Source of the DNA: Dallia pectoralis
Lineage: Eukaryota > Chordata > Actinopteri > Esociformes > Umbridae
Reading direction: 5' to 3'
Assembly: GCA_029465975.1 (NCBI GenBank)
Contig: CM055749.1
Location: forward strand, 11,993,071-12,057,070
Length of the DNA: 64,000 bases
Below, piece by piece: positions 1-10,225 of the stretch. The translations under genes were made by a program, and so were the position numbers. Every line of letters starts with the position of its first letter. Position 1 is the first letter of the stretch. The notes beneath the pieces are model-generated. The model had not been told where the DNA came from. It ran no database searches and was given only the letters and a program-made list of their open reading frames with translations.

Positions 1-3000
1 AAGAGTTGGAAAACGAGTTGCAGAGACGTATCACAGCTTGATTCAGTTGCAATAAACTTCCTGCAAACACAGCATTTGTACGAGGGGGAACTTTACACCT
101 ATTCCTGTGGCATGTCCATGTGGAGACGGTCTGACGGAATAACAATTGGGATGGTCATTTATAATATACAGTTTGTTATTATAATCTCAATGATCAGTGA
201 ATCAATATGATCTGCCTGGATAAACTGAGGCAGGCGTATTCATACTGTATGTGGCTAGAATGAAGCCTGATTATTCAATACTGCAGTTCTACACACCCGT
301 GATCCATAAACATCAGTACCAATACTATGGTATTAAATCTGAGCCCTGTAGAAGCGCCTCTGGTTTCAATGTGTTTCTTGAGTTCTTATGCTATTTCTAC
401 AACCAGAAATAGCATAAGAACAGTTGGCTTTTGTTCAAAGGACTTTGTTTTGATTCTTAATCATTGTATTAATATCTAAACATGATCCATCACCAGCCAG
501 TTCGAACATATTGTTTATTTCTTGTCTTTTATATTGTTGCAATCAACTCCACTACCACACGAGTGACTGGATGTTCATCCTATCAGTTGTTTATAGAGTT
601 TATTTAATGAAATGTAACCCTAGGCTATGCTATGCCCAATTACAAAGCGGTGTATAATTTTTTCTTTCAAACCTAATCGGCTTCAACAGGACAATATTTT
701 CCTACATTGTATTAGCATCTCGAAACATCATAAACTGGGTAGTTTGACTCCTCATTGCTGATTGGCTTTTTGCGCTGCTATATGAGACCGTATTCCACAG
801 AGATATGACATCACAGCACTTCTTAATTGCATTGCTGACGAGTTTATAATCACAGTAAAGCATCTTGGAGGTTTGTGCTATATTGCCAATATGCCACAGC
901 TAAACACCGCACCCAGGTTTCTATATTCGAACGTGTTACAGCTAAAAGCAGCCGCCTGAAATGCATGATGGGTCACATTTGTATAGACACATCTCGAATA
1001 TGACCACCTTGCCCAGCGCAGGTAAATTACCTATTATTGCGCAACAGTTATAAAATATCCCAGCACTGCCTTTAACAGATTGGTGGGGGGTGTGAGATTT
1101 GGGAGCCCCTGTTCCTATGTACCAGATCCAGACGCTGGGATCTGTGTCCTTGCAGCGACGCTCCACTAGCTCCGAGTGATTTCATGTGAAACTAGGAGCC
1201 GTCCAATGGGAATCTCTCAGCTTTTTGTTAGAATAATTTTCCTCAAATATTTTTCCTCCTCGGGCATTGCGGGTGTTTTTTTTCCCTTTCTCATTTGCAC
1301 AACAGTACTGTGCATGAAATGTCTTGAACCATGTGCCGTGTTACATTTTGCCCTGCTGAACTCTCCACCTTGGATGCCCCCAATTAAAACCGGGAGGCGA
1401 ACTACACTGTGTTTGTACTCTGTGTGTGTCCTAGTCCGATGCTTTAACATGCACATGCACTTATTCTTCATTGATTGGTCAGAAGCGTCACATGTGACAC
1501 TTTGCCTCTTCCCACGTATCCAGAGGTATTGTGCATTTAGCCCACATATTTCCATAACGACCTCTGGATGTGACCCGAGTTTCCCCAGGAGCTCATTGGC
1601 TCTACGACATGCTTTGTGACGGCCTCGGGACTCAGCGTCCCTCGTAGGTGACCGGGTCACTTTTAGCCTAGAAAATCGCGACATCATGCTCTTCTATTTC
1701 TCCTCTGTTTTACATGTGTCTGTGGACAAGGATACATTCATTAGTACTGTTGTATCTGTTGCTCTGTCTGAAACCAGCATCATGCCCGGAGTAGGGTTCT
1801 CAATAAGGCTAATGGGATTTAGTTCCGAGGTAAATCAGAATACTCTTATGGTGATGAAACACATTTTGACTATTTTCCAGAGCATTGACATTTTATAATA
1901 TACAGCAGTTCAGGGGTAGAAAGCCGGATTTTGTCCCAACTAAAACCCCACACCAGACCACCTGATCTGAGGCATTACTGCGTTAATTTCCAGGATTCAG
2001 TCCATGTGTTTTTCCAAACGGGATTAATCAGACAATCCGAGAACAGGTTTGCCAAACTCTGTGGTTCCGTGGAGGCCAACACACGGCTGGAAGTCTCCCC
2101 TTCATTTATAATAGGCTGTTCAGTTCAGAGATTCTTTGTATGTGCGGGTATTCTGGTTACAGGAACAGCTGGTTCAATATGTCCAACCTATTAGTAGTTA
2201 TTATGGATTTGTATGTAGATACATGCAAATATCAGATATCCTATATATTTCCTATTGTTGAAGTGTTTCATCAGTGTTGTTCGAAAGATCAAAGTTTGCT
2301 CGTGAATAATTAACGTAATCATTTCATAATAAATTAAGATTCCTCAACCAGCACATCCTACTAGATTAATAGTCCACTATAGCACAATTTTTTTATTTGT
2401 TGCTTTGTTGTCTGTTGTTTCAACTTCTCTCCATTACCCCCCCATCTTTTTTCCTCCAGACATTATGGAGAAAAAAGAACCAGGCTTTTAAAAATACCTT
2501 TGGTGTTCATGTGTGTTTTGGAATATTACAAAGTCCTGTAATGAGAAGGAAAACAACAAAAAAGTTGATTTGCCTCAGAGGGAGATTGCGGCTCGTCTTT
2601 TCTTGCAGAAGAAGCCTGTAGGACCGCTTTCTCTTTGTGCGCTGTAGCACTCCTTGGGACTCCAGCGACGGGGGAATTGGGTACGCTGAGCTACGCTAGT
2701 GGCGAGGTGCCAGCCCGCCTCCTTCCCTGCCTGGGATAACAGCGTGGAGGAGCTAAGGCAGGAGGAAGGACACATTTCAATTAGGAACAAATCCCAGACA
2801 CACACAGAGAAGACCAACCAGGCCACTTCACATTCCCTTAACCTCTCTGATCGCTCTGGACCTTATCTGCACACCCACTCCGCCAGTAGAAAGGTTGTTT
2901 AGAAATTCACTGGGGAAGGAACTAGAGGGTGGTGTGAAGAGGGGCCTTTCTTTGTGAGGTGATTCTAAGTATGCCAGCTCTGCCCGCATGTTTCCATTAG

Positions 3001-3868
3001 ATTGTCATGTTGGCTAATTAGAGAGCGGCGGCATGATTCACCTTGTTAATTAGCAGGACTTGCACACCACGTGCCCAGGGGCTAGTGTGAAAGAGGAGCC
3101 CAGTCTCAGAGCCCTAAAGTCTCCTCTCCCCTCCACCGCCTGCCTGCCTGCCTTTCCTCTCTTCCTGCTTTCCTGTGAAGATTCTCTCTCTTCTCATCTA
3201 CCTTCCAGTTTTTTGATTTGGAAATGAATAAATCATTGAGATCTTCCTCGTCTTCTCGGAGTGTGAATATCTAAGTTCACATCTTTTCCTAGATGCAAAT
3301 TGTATGTGATCAATAGAAAGGTGACGAACGAGGGGGGGTGAAGAAAGTGATGGCGTGAAAAGACCAAGCGCGGTCACATGTGACGGGAGACAAAGCTAAA
3401 GAAGAACATTTAAAGTGTAACATTTTCCCTGAGTTAAGCATTATTTTTAATGATCACCACTTTCCTGGTGCTTCCAATATAATGCTACTGCTTGAATATG
3501 CTTATCTGGGATTTCTGGGTTCCTCTGTTTAAATTTTCCTGTTTAAAACGAACAACTCTTCAAATGTTATCTCACAGAATGATAATACTTGCTCTGTGGA
3601 GGGGTTACGAGTATGTTTTACGTCGCTAATTCTATACACACTGTGTTTCTGCACAGTGTAATTACTGCTAATTAGTAGGAACCGTATTGTCTTGATGCTG
3701 GCATAATGACCTTAGGTCTGATAAATGACAAATATATAGATATATTTTTTTACAGTATACGTATGTCATCTATATCTTATTGTGAAACAAAAACTATTTA
3801 AACTACATTTGACAGAAACTACACAATAGTATGTTAACTAATGCATTTTTTTATTTGTGCTAAGCATG
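1..3868. other. Non-coding flank or intron of the TAF4-family gene
   Basis: No exon of the TAF4-family gene could be recognised here, although its upstream exons should lie 5' of position 9212. Small open frames are short, lack splice context and show no family resemblance. The stretch holds a perfect hairpin at 382-421. Around 2960-3080 and 3655-3690 there are AT-rich blocks with TAATTA homeodomain-type sites (3015-3020, 3047-3052), which could be conserved non-coding elements. That is inference only. Confidence 0.5.
382..421. repeat. Perfect 17-bp inverted repeat with 6-base loop
   Basis: Bases 382-398 (gttcttatgctatttct) are the exact reverse complement of 405-421, leaving a 6-base loop (acaacc). 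Pairing stops at the arm ends. No flanking terminal repeats or target duplication were noticed, so it may be a chance or recently formed palindrome rather than a transposon or a microRNA gene. Confidence 0.85.
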
Positions 3869-4109
3869 TACACTGATGAGCCAAAACGTTATGACCTCTC
3901 ACAGGTTAATAAAATAACAGTGATATTCTCATATAGTCTGGGTTGAATAGGCGGTACGGTAATAACCAGTTATTTTAGTCAACGTGTTGGATGTAGGAGA
4001 AATGGGCCAAAGTAAAGATCTGATCCACTTTGAGAACGGCCAAATTGTTATGGTCAGGCGACTGGGTCAGAGCATCTCAGAAGTGGCATTGGCTTGTGTG
4101 GTGCTCCCA
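3869..4109 (+). mobile_element. Tc1-like transposon, 5' end with terminal inverted repeat (copy A)
   Basis: The stretch begins with the terminal repeat tacactgatgagccaaaacg at a TA dinucleotide. It continues with sequence I recognise as the 5' part of a common fish Tc1-like element, including the start of the transposase region ('gactgggtcagagcatctcagaa', 4060-4083). It runs directly into the 36-bp array at 4110. The same terminal repeat closes the inverted copy C at 61775-61792. Most of the transposase after the array is missing, so the copy is dead. Confidence 0.8.
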
Positions 4110-4937
4110 GTCAGCAGTGTTGAGTACCTACCACAAGTAGTCCCGGTCAGCAGTGTTGAGTACCTACCACAAGTGGTCCTGGTCATCAGTGGTGAGTACC
4201 TACCACAAGTGGTCCTGGTCATCAGTGGTGAGTACCTACCACAAGTTGTCCCAGTCAGCAGTGTTGAGTACCTACCACAAGTTGTCCCGTTCAGCAGTGT
4301 TGAGTACCTACCACAAGTTGTCCCAGTCAGCAGTGTTGAGTACCTACCACAAGTAGTCCCGGTCAGCAGTGTTGAGTACCTACCACAAGTGGTCCCGGTC
4401 AGCAGTGTTGAGTACCTACCACAAGTGGTCCTGGTCATCAGTGGTGAGTACCTACCACAAGTGGTCCTGGTCATCAGTGGTGAGTACCTACCACAAGTGG
4501 TCCCGGTCAGCAGTGTTGAGTACCTACCACAAGTGGTCCCGGTCAGCAGTGTTGAGTACCTACCACAAGTGGTCCTGGTCATCAGTGGTGAGTACCTACC
4601 ACAAGTTGTCCCGTTCAGCAGTGTTGAGTACCTACCACAAGTGCTCCCGGTCAGCAGTGTTGAGTACCTACCACAAGTGCTCCCGGTCAGCAGTGTTGAG
4701 TACCTACCACAAGTGGTCCTGGTCAGCAGTGGTGAGTACCTACCACAAGTGCTCCCGGTCAGCAGTGTTGAGTACCTACCACAAGTGGTCCTGGTCATCA
4801 GTGTTGAGTACCTACCACAAGTTGTCCCGTTCAGCAGTGGTGAGTACCTACCACAAGTGGTCCCGGTCAGCAGTGTTGAGTACCTACCACAAGTGGTCCC
4901 GGTCAGCAGTGGTGAGTACCTACCACAAGTGGTCCCA
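4110..4937 (+). repeat. 36-bp minisatellite, 23 units, within Tc1-like copy A
   Basis: There are 23 units of about 36 bp with core 'gagtacctaccacaag' and variable linkers (agtcccggtcagcagtgtt, tggtcctggtcatcagtgg and others). Because the unit is a multiple of three and lacks stops, it gives false open frames of 332 codons (+) and 302 codons (-). The unit matches the segment of the fish Tc1-like transposase gene that follows its first helix-turn-helix ('agtggttagtacctacc' in my memory of the intact element). The same unit, inverted, forms the array at 61291-61614. Confidence 0.9.
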
Positions 4938-5430
4938 GTCATCAGTGCGCCCAAGAGCTTGGAGCAGTTGGCCAAGTGTTAGCTATCTGGTCTTAAGTGT
5001 CTTAGAATTGGGTCAAGTTAATGATGATGTAGATTGGGATGTTCTTCTAGCAGTTGGTAGACAAAACATAACATTGCTCGTGGTTTATCATACAATCCAT
5101 GTAGAGGCTACAGATTGTGACCGCATAATAAATAGGTAATTATCAGAACCAACCAACCCCCTGTTCAGTATGGAGTATGTACTGTAGGATGTTATATGAG
5201 TAATACCCTAGTGTATATACGCATGGCCTTTACAGTTCCCCTGCTGTGCCTCCTAGCCCTGGATGGGACCAGGAATGGGCAGAGCCCCCACCACTTTATT
5301 CTGCCCCCCTCTGAGGGTGGATAGAAGCACCTCATTCTCGTCTGTGACGTCAGCCCTGCCTGCTGCCCTGCCTGGTCTCTATGTTCTGCTCCACCAAGGA
5401 CATCTGTCTGGAAGCGCCTGGAGGGCCACG
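4938..5430. other. Unassigned spacer after copy A
   Basis: A short remnant after the array (4938-5000) may be degraded Tc1-like sequence ('gagcagttggcc'). The rest is unique DNA with no recognisable exon. The small open frames at 5263-5463 have no family resemblance. Confidence 0.4.
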
Positions 5431-5720
5431 GGGCCAGCAGTTAGCCCCTGGGCCAGCAGTTAGCCCCTGGGCCAGCAGTTAGCCCCTGGGCCAGCAGTTA
5501 GCCCCTGGGCCAGCAGTTAGCCCCTGGGCCAGCAGTTAGCCCCTGGGCCAGCAGTTAGCCTCTGGGCCAGCAGTTAGCCCCTGGGCCAGCAGTTAGCCCC
5601 TGGGCCAGCAGTTAGCCCCTGGGCCAGCAGTTAGCCCCTGGGCCAGCAGTTAGCCCCTGGGCCAGCAGTTAGCCCCTGGGCCAGCAGTTAGCCCCTGGGC
5701 CAGCAGTTAGCCTCTGGGCC
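5431..5720 (+). repeat. 19-bp minisatellite, about 15 units
   Basis: Near-perfect head-to-tail copies of agcagttagcccctgggcc. Two units carry cctctggg instead of cccctggg. The unit is not a multiple of three, so no long frame is produced. The high identity between units suggests recent expansion or homogenisation. Confidence 0.95.
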
Positions 5721-7867
5721 TGGGAGGAGAAGCCTTTGTTACAAAGCAAACTGCACAGATAGAAAACATCAGGTTGACCCTTGTGGTTTTGCCAACTGAC
5801 TGCTTTGTTGTGTATTTGGGTTTATCTGAGTGCTGTCTGTCTGTCTCTCTCTCTCTCTTCTCTCTTTCTCTCTCTCTTTCTCTCTTTCTCTCTTTAGCTG
5901 CCTGCCTTTCCCTGTTTCAGAAATGTTTGCGTCATGTAGGGAACATGGACTTGGTGTTCGTTCCTTGTGATGGAAAAACGAACTGTGCATTGTGTTTTAT
6001 CTGGGTTTGACACTTGAAGGGCTGATTTTTTGTGTGTAACATTTATGGCATAGTTCTGAATGATAATTTTTTTTTACTGCAGTAAATAATTCATAACAGC
6101 GAACAACGGAGTACATAAGCATGGGAATTCTTCAGCCACCAAAGGGGCCAGCTTATAAAAGGCACACATTTCCACTGCTTATATCAGATATTGACTTTTT
6201 CTTCACTCAGCCCATTTACGACTTATTTTATCCAGGTATTTTATGTTGATAGTGTTAACATTGCATTGAACTTTCGCTGTTTGACTATTAGGCTACTGTT
6301 TGTGTATTCAAACCAGAACCTCTAGCTATTTTCAGAGTATCCCTACTACTGGACAAATGCATCGATTGCAGGTTCTATTGGGGATTTTTTGCAATCTTAT
6401 TTTTGCTATGTTCTACTTCTCCTGACCTTTGTAAATAATTTTGGTTTACAAGTCTCATTCGCTGTTTCTAAAGGGCATGTGGGCAGACTGCCGGAACTGG
6501 TATTTAAGAGACTGGGAGAACCTAATACTTAAGCGCAGACATTGATCAAACCTGGCAAATATGCTGTTTGTATGTTGGGTCATGTTTCTTTTTCAAAACT
6601 TGGTTGTGGACTTGGTGCTATTGTACAGTTGTTGAGTTGGTTCCTCCATAGGTTAGTGATGTCATGTGTGCAGACCAGACCCTGTAACGGGTGTATGGTA
6701 TCGATAATGTCAAAATTCATATCTACTTCTGACCTAGACTCATATCCCCCTGGTCAAACGTAAGATATTTACCGTGCTCCGTCATTTCATTTGCAGATCA
6801 GATTTGTAGTTATCTGAAGCACTGTGGCACCAGGCCTCAGATCAGATTGGAATCAGTCCTCGTGGTCTCCACTGACGGGAAATGTAGGCTGGAGGAGGAT
6901 TGGGATGGTTGGGGTTGAGTGGGGGCTGCAGATGGTGAAATGAGGTCTGCATTTATCATCCAGCCATAAATCTAAAGGCAGGCAGGATGCTGCAGGCTGT
7001 GAAAGCCCATTCCTGGTTCCAACTGCCAGGCAGGGTGTGGACGCATCCTGGCATCCTGGTACCATCAGTGAGATAGCAGGACCCAGACCCCTAACACACA
7101 CACACACAAACCCATGAACTCTCTCCCCACCGCAGAGGGAAGACCTGTTGCGGTCAAGTCTTGAGAGCTTTCCGTTTGTGGCCAAGCCTCGCGTGATTAT
7201 CAGTGATAACCAAGATGCATCAGATTTCTGCACTCCGGTTATATAATGGATGTATTTATACAGAATTGATAACCAGCTTATCCAGCTGCCTTGTTCCTTT
7301 TTCCGCTTGGCGTCTTTATTTGCAGAGTCTTATTTCCTATCTTCACACAGCTTGGAATCACATGCTGGACATGTATATAGTGTATAGTGGTGTTTGGGGA
7401 GACTTCTGTCTCAGGACCCTGTGCTCGTTACAACTCAAAGCCAGGTGTAACTGCTTCAATGTACAACGCGGGTGGCAAACATTCACTAGTCCTCTCATTT
7501 TAGGAGTCCCCCCCCCATCCTAGTTTATCCAAGTTTTTGTTTTCAGTGTGTTTATATTTTGTATCAGTTTTTTGTCGTACTGAATGTGAAGTGGCAACAC
7601 CCTAAAGGGCATCATGTGCCCATGGCATGCAGCACATTTTACATGGGGTTTATAAAGCAAAACAACCTTTTACAGAGCACAATCTGAAAGCAACATGAAG
7701 CGTCCCCTGATCAGAGCACACACACACACACACCTGTACACACACACTATTAGATAACATAAAAAACATGGAAGACATGAATGCTCATTCATTGTCCCTG
7801 TTCACTATGACCCACACCGCTCCCCACCGGGTAGGCAAGGATTCAGGCAGGCGTGCTCCCCTTGGTG
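5721..7867. other. Intergenic or intronic DNA with a pyrimidine tract
   Basis: This stretch contains a polypyrimidine tract of CTGT and CTCTTT repeats at about 5833-5895 and short (CA) runs near 7095 and 7720. No exon, RNA gene or mobile element was recognised. The frames at 5769-6010 are translations of the pyrimidine tract. Confidence 0.5.
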
Positions 7868-8112
7868 CTGTGGCTGGGGATGTGGATGTGGCTGGGGATG
7901 TGGATGTGGCTGGGGATGTGGATGTGGCTGGGGATGATGATGTGTCTGGGGATGATGATGTGGCTGGGGATGTGGATGTGTCTGGGGATGATGATGTGGC
8001 TGGGGATGTGTCTGTGTCTGGGGATGATGATGTGTCTGTGTCTGGTGATGTGTCTGGGGATGTGTCTGTGTCTGGGGATGATGATGTGTCTGTAACTGTG
8101 TCTCTGGGGTTG
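7868..8112 (+). repeat. GATGTG/GGGGATG minisatellite (6- and 12-bp subunits)
   Basis: Tandem array of related 6-bp words (gctggg, gatgtg, gatgat, tctggg, tctgtg) combined into 12- to 18-bp units. Every frame is open on both strands, which explains four overlapping false ORFs. The + strand is rich in GGGG runs. Confidence 0.9.
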
Positions 8113-8653
8113 ATAGGAGAGGTGGTGAGGCGTTGACACCCTCTGTGCTGCCATGGCCCCAGGCTCTCACACGTCTTCTCCGCCCCATGCTGCATAAAGG
8201 CCAGCTCCCAGCAATGCTCCCCTCCCTCCCCTCAGCCCTCCTCCCTTCCCTCAGCCCTCCTCCCTCACAGCCCACAGGCCAGACATGACATTACCTCAGG
8301 CAGCGCCTCACCACTGCTTCCCCTTTACACATCACAAACAGGAAAATCACAAAGAGGCATGTGACAGTGCAGAACCGCTCAGCACTCACTGACATGAACA
8401 GTATTAATGCCTGACAACATGGTGCCATTTTGTCTCTCTCTGGTTTGGGAGGAAGACGGGAGACTCACCAGAGGGATGGACATTAAAATGTAATTCCTGG
8501 GCAAAAAGACCTCCTCTGTGCACACAGACATGCTTGTGCCACCTATGAAGTTCTTCATTCTGTTTATCTATTTATGATCATTCATGAACGGTTGGCCTGC
8601 TTTGCCAAAATGTCCACCCACTGAATGGTTTGTCAAGTACAGTGGTTTGCTAT
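8113..8653. other. Unique non-coding sequence
   Basis: Nothing recognisable: a C/T-rich stretch (8215-8275) and ordinary sequence up to the 67-bp array. Confidence 0.4.
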
Positions 8654-8965
8654 TGGTACCATGTGGTAGAGGATTAAATGTAAACTACAGGTACATTAGG
8701 TATGGTATTGGTACTATTGTGGCAGATGAATTAGAAGTTATTAGATGTTAGCCACAGGTACTGAAGGTATGGTATGAGTACTATTGTGGTAAAGAAATTA
8801 TACGCCATTAGATGTTAGCTACAGGTACATTAGATATGGTATTAGTACTATTGTGGTAAAGGAATTATACGCCATTAGATGTTAGCTACAGGTACTGTAG
8901 GTATGGTATTGGTACTATTGTGGTAGAGGAATTATACGCCATTAGATGTTAGCTACAGTACAATA
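8654..8965 (+). repeat. 67-bp tandem repeat, about 4 to 5 copies
   Basis: The unit starts gtatggtattggtactattg and ends attagatgttagctacaggta. Four copies are clear and a fifth at the left edge is diverged. Copies differ by scattered substitutions, so this is older than the 19-bp array. Confidence 0.85.
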
Positions 8966-9034
8966 ACTAGGTATTTTCGTTGAAAATTATTTATATTATT
9001 TATATGTAACCCATTGATCAGTATTACTGAAGGC

Positions 9035-9211
9035 CATGCTAAGCTAGTCATGTTGCGCTGATATTTTCTGTTGTGTTGTTTCTGTTGTGTCGTAGCATGC
9101 TAAGATAGTCATGTTGCGCTGATATTTTCTGTTGTGTTGTTTCTGTTGTGTCGTAGCATGCTAAGCTAGTCATGCAACGCTGATGTGTTGCTTTTGTGTT
9201 GTTCTCGTCAG
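9035..9211 (+). repeat. 61-bp triplication of the 3' splice-site region of the TAF4-family exon
   Basis: Copies start at 9035, 9096 and 9157, each with catgctaag..., a ctgat branch-point-like word, a T/G-rich tract and a terminal AG. The third copy is diverged and 6 bp shorter, and ends with the acceptor cgtcag used by the exon at 9212. Copies one and two end in cgtag, so AG dinucleotides at 9094-9095 and 9155-9156 are potential decoy acceptors. Using either would add 116 or 55 bp and shift the reading frame. Confidence 0.85.
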
Positions 9212-9334
9212 ATGCAGCAACAGGAGATGGCATTAGTGAGGCAACGAGATGCAAACCTGACCGCGCTAGCTGCAATTGGACCTCGGAAGAAACGCAGGTT
9301 GGACTCGCCAAGCACTACGCCGTTGGGGACTGAG
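9212..9334 (+). CDS. taf4b: TAF4-family TFIID subunit, internal exon (partial gene)
   Basis: This exon encodes 41 residues of the conserved C-terminal region of TAF4/TAF4B, the TFIID subunit that pairs with TAF12 in core promoter recognition. The diagnostic stretch is RDANLTALAAIGPRKKR, preceded by MQQQE. It starts in phase 0 after acceptor cgtcag and ends in phase 0 at donor GAG|gtaggg. It is followed by a 33-kb intron, and its frame fits the exon at 42424. Upstream exons were not found in 1-9211. Assignment to taf4b rather than taf4 rests on residues in the last exon and on the neighbouring KCTD gene. The KKRRLDSP end is compatible with either paralogue. Confidence 0.88.
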
Positions 9335-9394
9335 GTAGGGACCCTGGAGCTTCTTTAGATTTCTGTTTGGCTAGCATATGTTTCTGGTATACGT

Positions 9395-9675
9395 CTTCAA
9401 CCACCACACATTTAGTTGAGATATGTTTTGTTGCAATAACAGCTTGGAGTCTTGGTAAGTATGTATATTAACAGGTCTTCAGGTTTTTATTCTTGAGATT
9501 CCTAATACGCTGGAAGGTGAATTTCTTTTTAGTGCACGGAAGCAGGTTTTCTCGCATTGTTTTGCAATATTTTAATCGGACCATTCTTCATATATTATTT
9601 TACAAAATGCCCGGTCTCTGCTGATAAAGCGCATCCCCATAGCATAATGCTGACACTACCTTACTTCACTGAAAG
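9395..9675 (-). mobile_element. Degraded Tc1-like transposase relic
   Basis: The + strand 'ccccatagcataatgctgacactaccttacttcactg' region (9631-9672) resembles the reverse complement of the Tc1-like 'GGG-S-x-M-L-W-G' coding block. Stops and shifts are frequent. It is followed at once by an L2-like RT fragment, and more Tc1-like sequence may resume after 10220, suggesting that the RT fragment landed inside it. Confidence 0.5.
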
Positions 9676-10140
9676 GATGGTGAGGTTGGACAACCTCATC
9701 TTCTCCACCCTGACCCTAAACACTGGTGTCCCTCAGGGCTGTGTGCTTAGCCCACTCTTTTACTCCCTCTTCACCCATGACTGCATCGCTCTGCACAGCT
9801 CTAATGGAATGGGAACGGACGGCCAGCTACATATTTCTGGGTGTCCGCATCTCCAACGACCTATCCTGGTTCCTCACCACCACAACCCTGGTCAAAAAGG
9901 CACAACAGCGTCTGTATTTATTAAGGAAGTTGAGACTCACCAATCTACCAAAATCCTGGTAAACTTTTACCGCTGCACGGTCAAGAGCATTCTAACAAGC
10001 TGTGCCACAGTTTGCGCCAATGATTTCTTTGCAGCCGACCGGAAGTCCCTGCAGCGAGTGGTGAAAACAGCCCAGCGCATAATTGGTGCCCAGCACCCCG
10101 ATATCACATACATCTATGATTCTAATCGAACCTCTAATCT
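9676..10140 (+). pseudogene. L2/CR1-like LINE reverse transcriptase fragment
   Basis: The frame reads the RT block NTGVPQGCVLSPLFYSLFTH (about 9720-9780), then, after a deletion, FLGVRISNDLSW and LVKKAQQRLYLLRKL in another frame. It ends with the typical FYRCTVKSILTSC and DRKSLQRVVKTAQRIIGA blocks. The segment that should carry the catalytic YADD motif between HSSN and FLGV is missing and at least one frameshift is present, so the copy is inactive. Block order and spacing match fish L2-type LINEs. The exact clade needs alignment. Confidence 0.8.
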
Positions 10141-10225
10141 AATGGGCGGTGTTAGGTTTCTCGCCAAACTTGCACACTCATCTCACAACTCGGCTGGGTC
10201 CATTCTCATTCTTGCTTTCAGGTAG

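Noticed and set aside
1176..1687. 147- and 156-codon overlapping frames near the left end
   Set aside because: Antisense to each other, no resemblance to TAF4 or other families.
3984..5139. Frames of 332, 302 and 256 codons as repeat proteins
   Set aside because: By-products of the 36-bp minisatellite; opposite strands and several frames are equally open.
7768..8275. Overlapping frames of 80-156 codons
   Set aside because: By-products of the GATGTG-type array; all frames are open.
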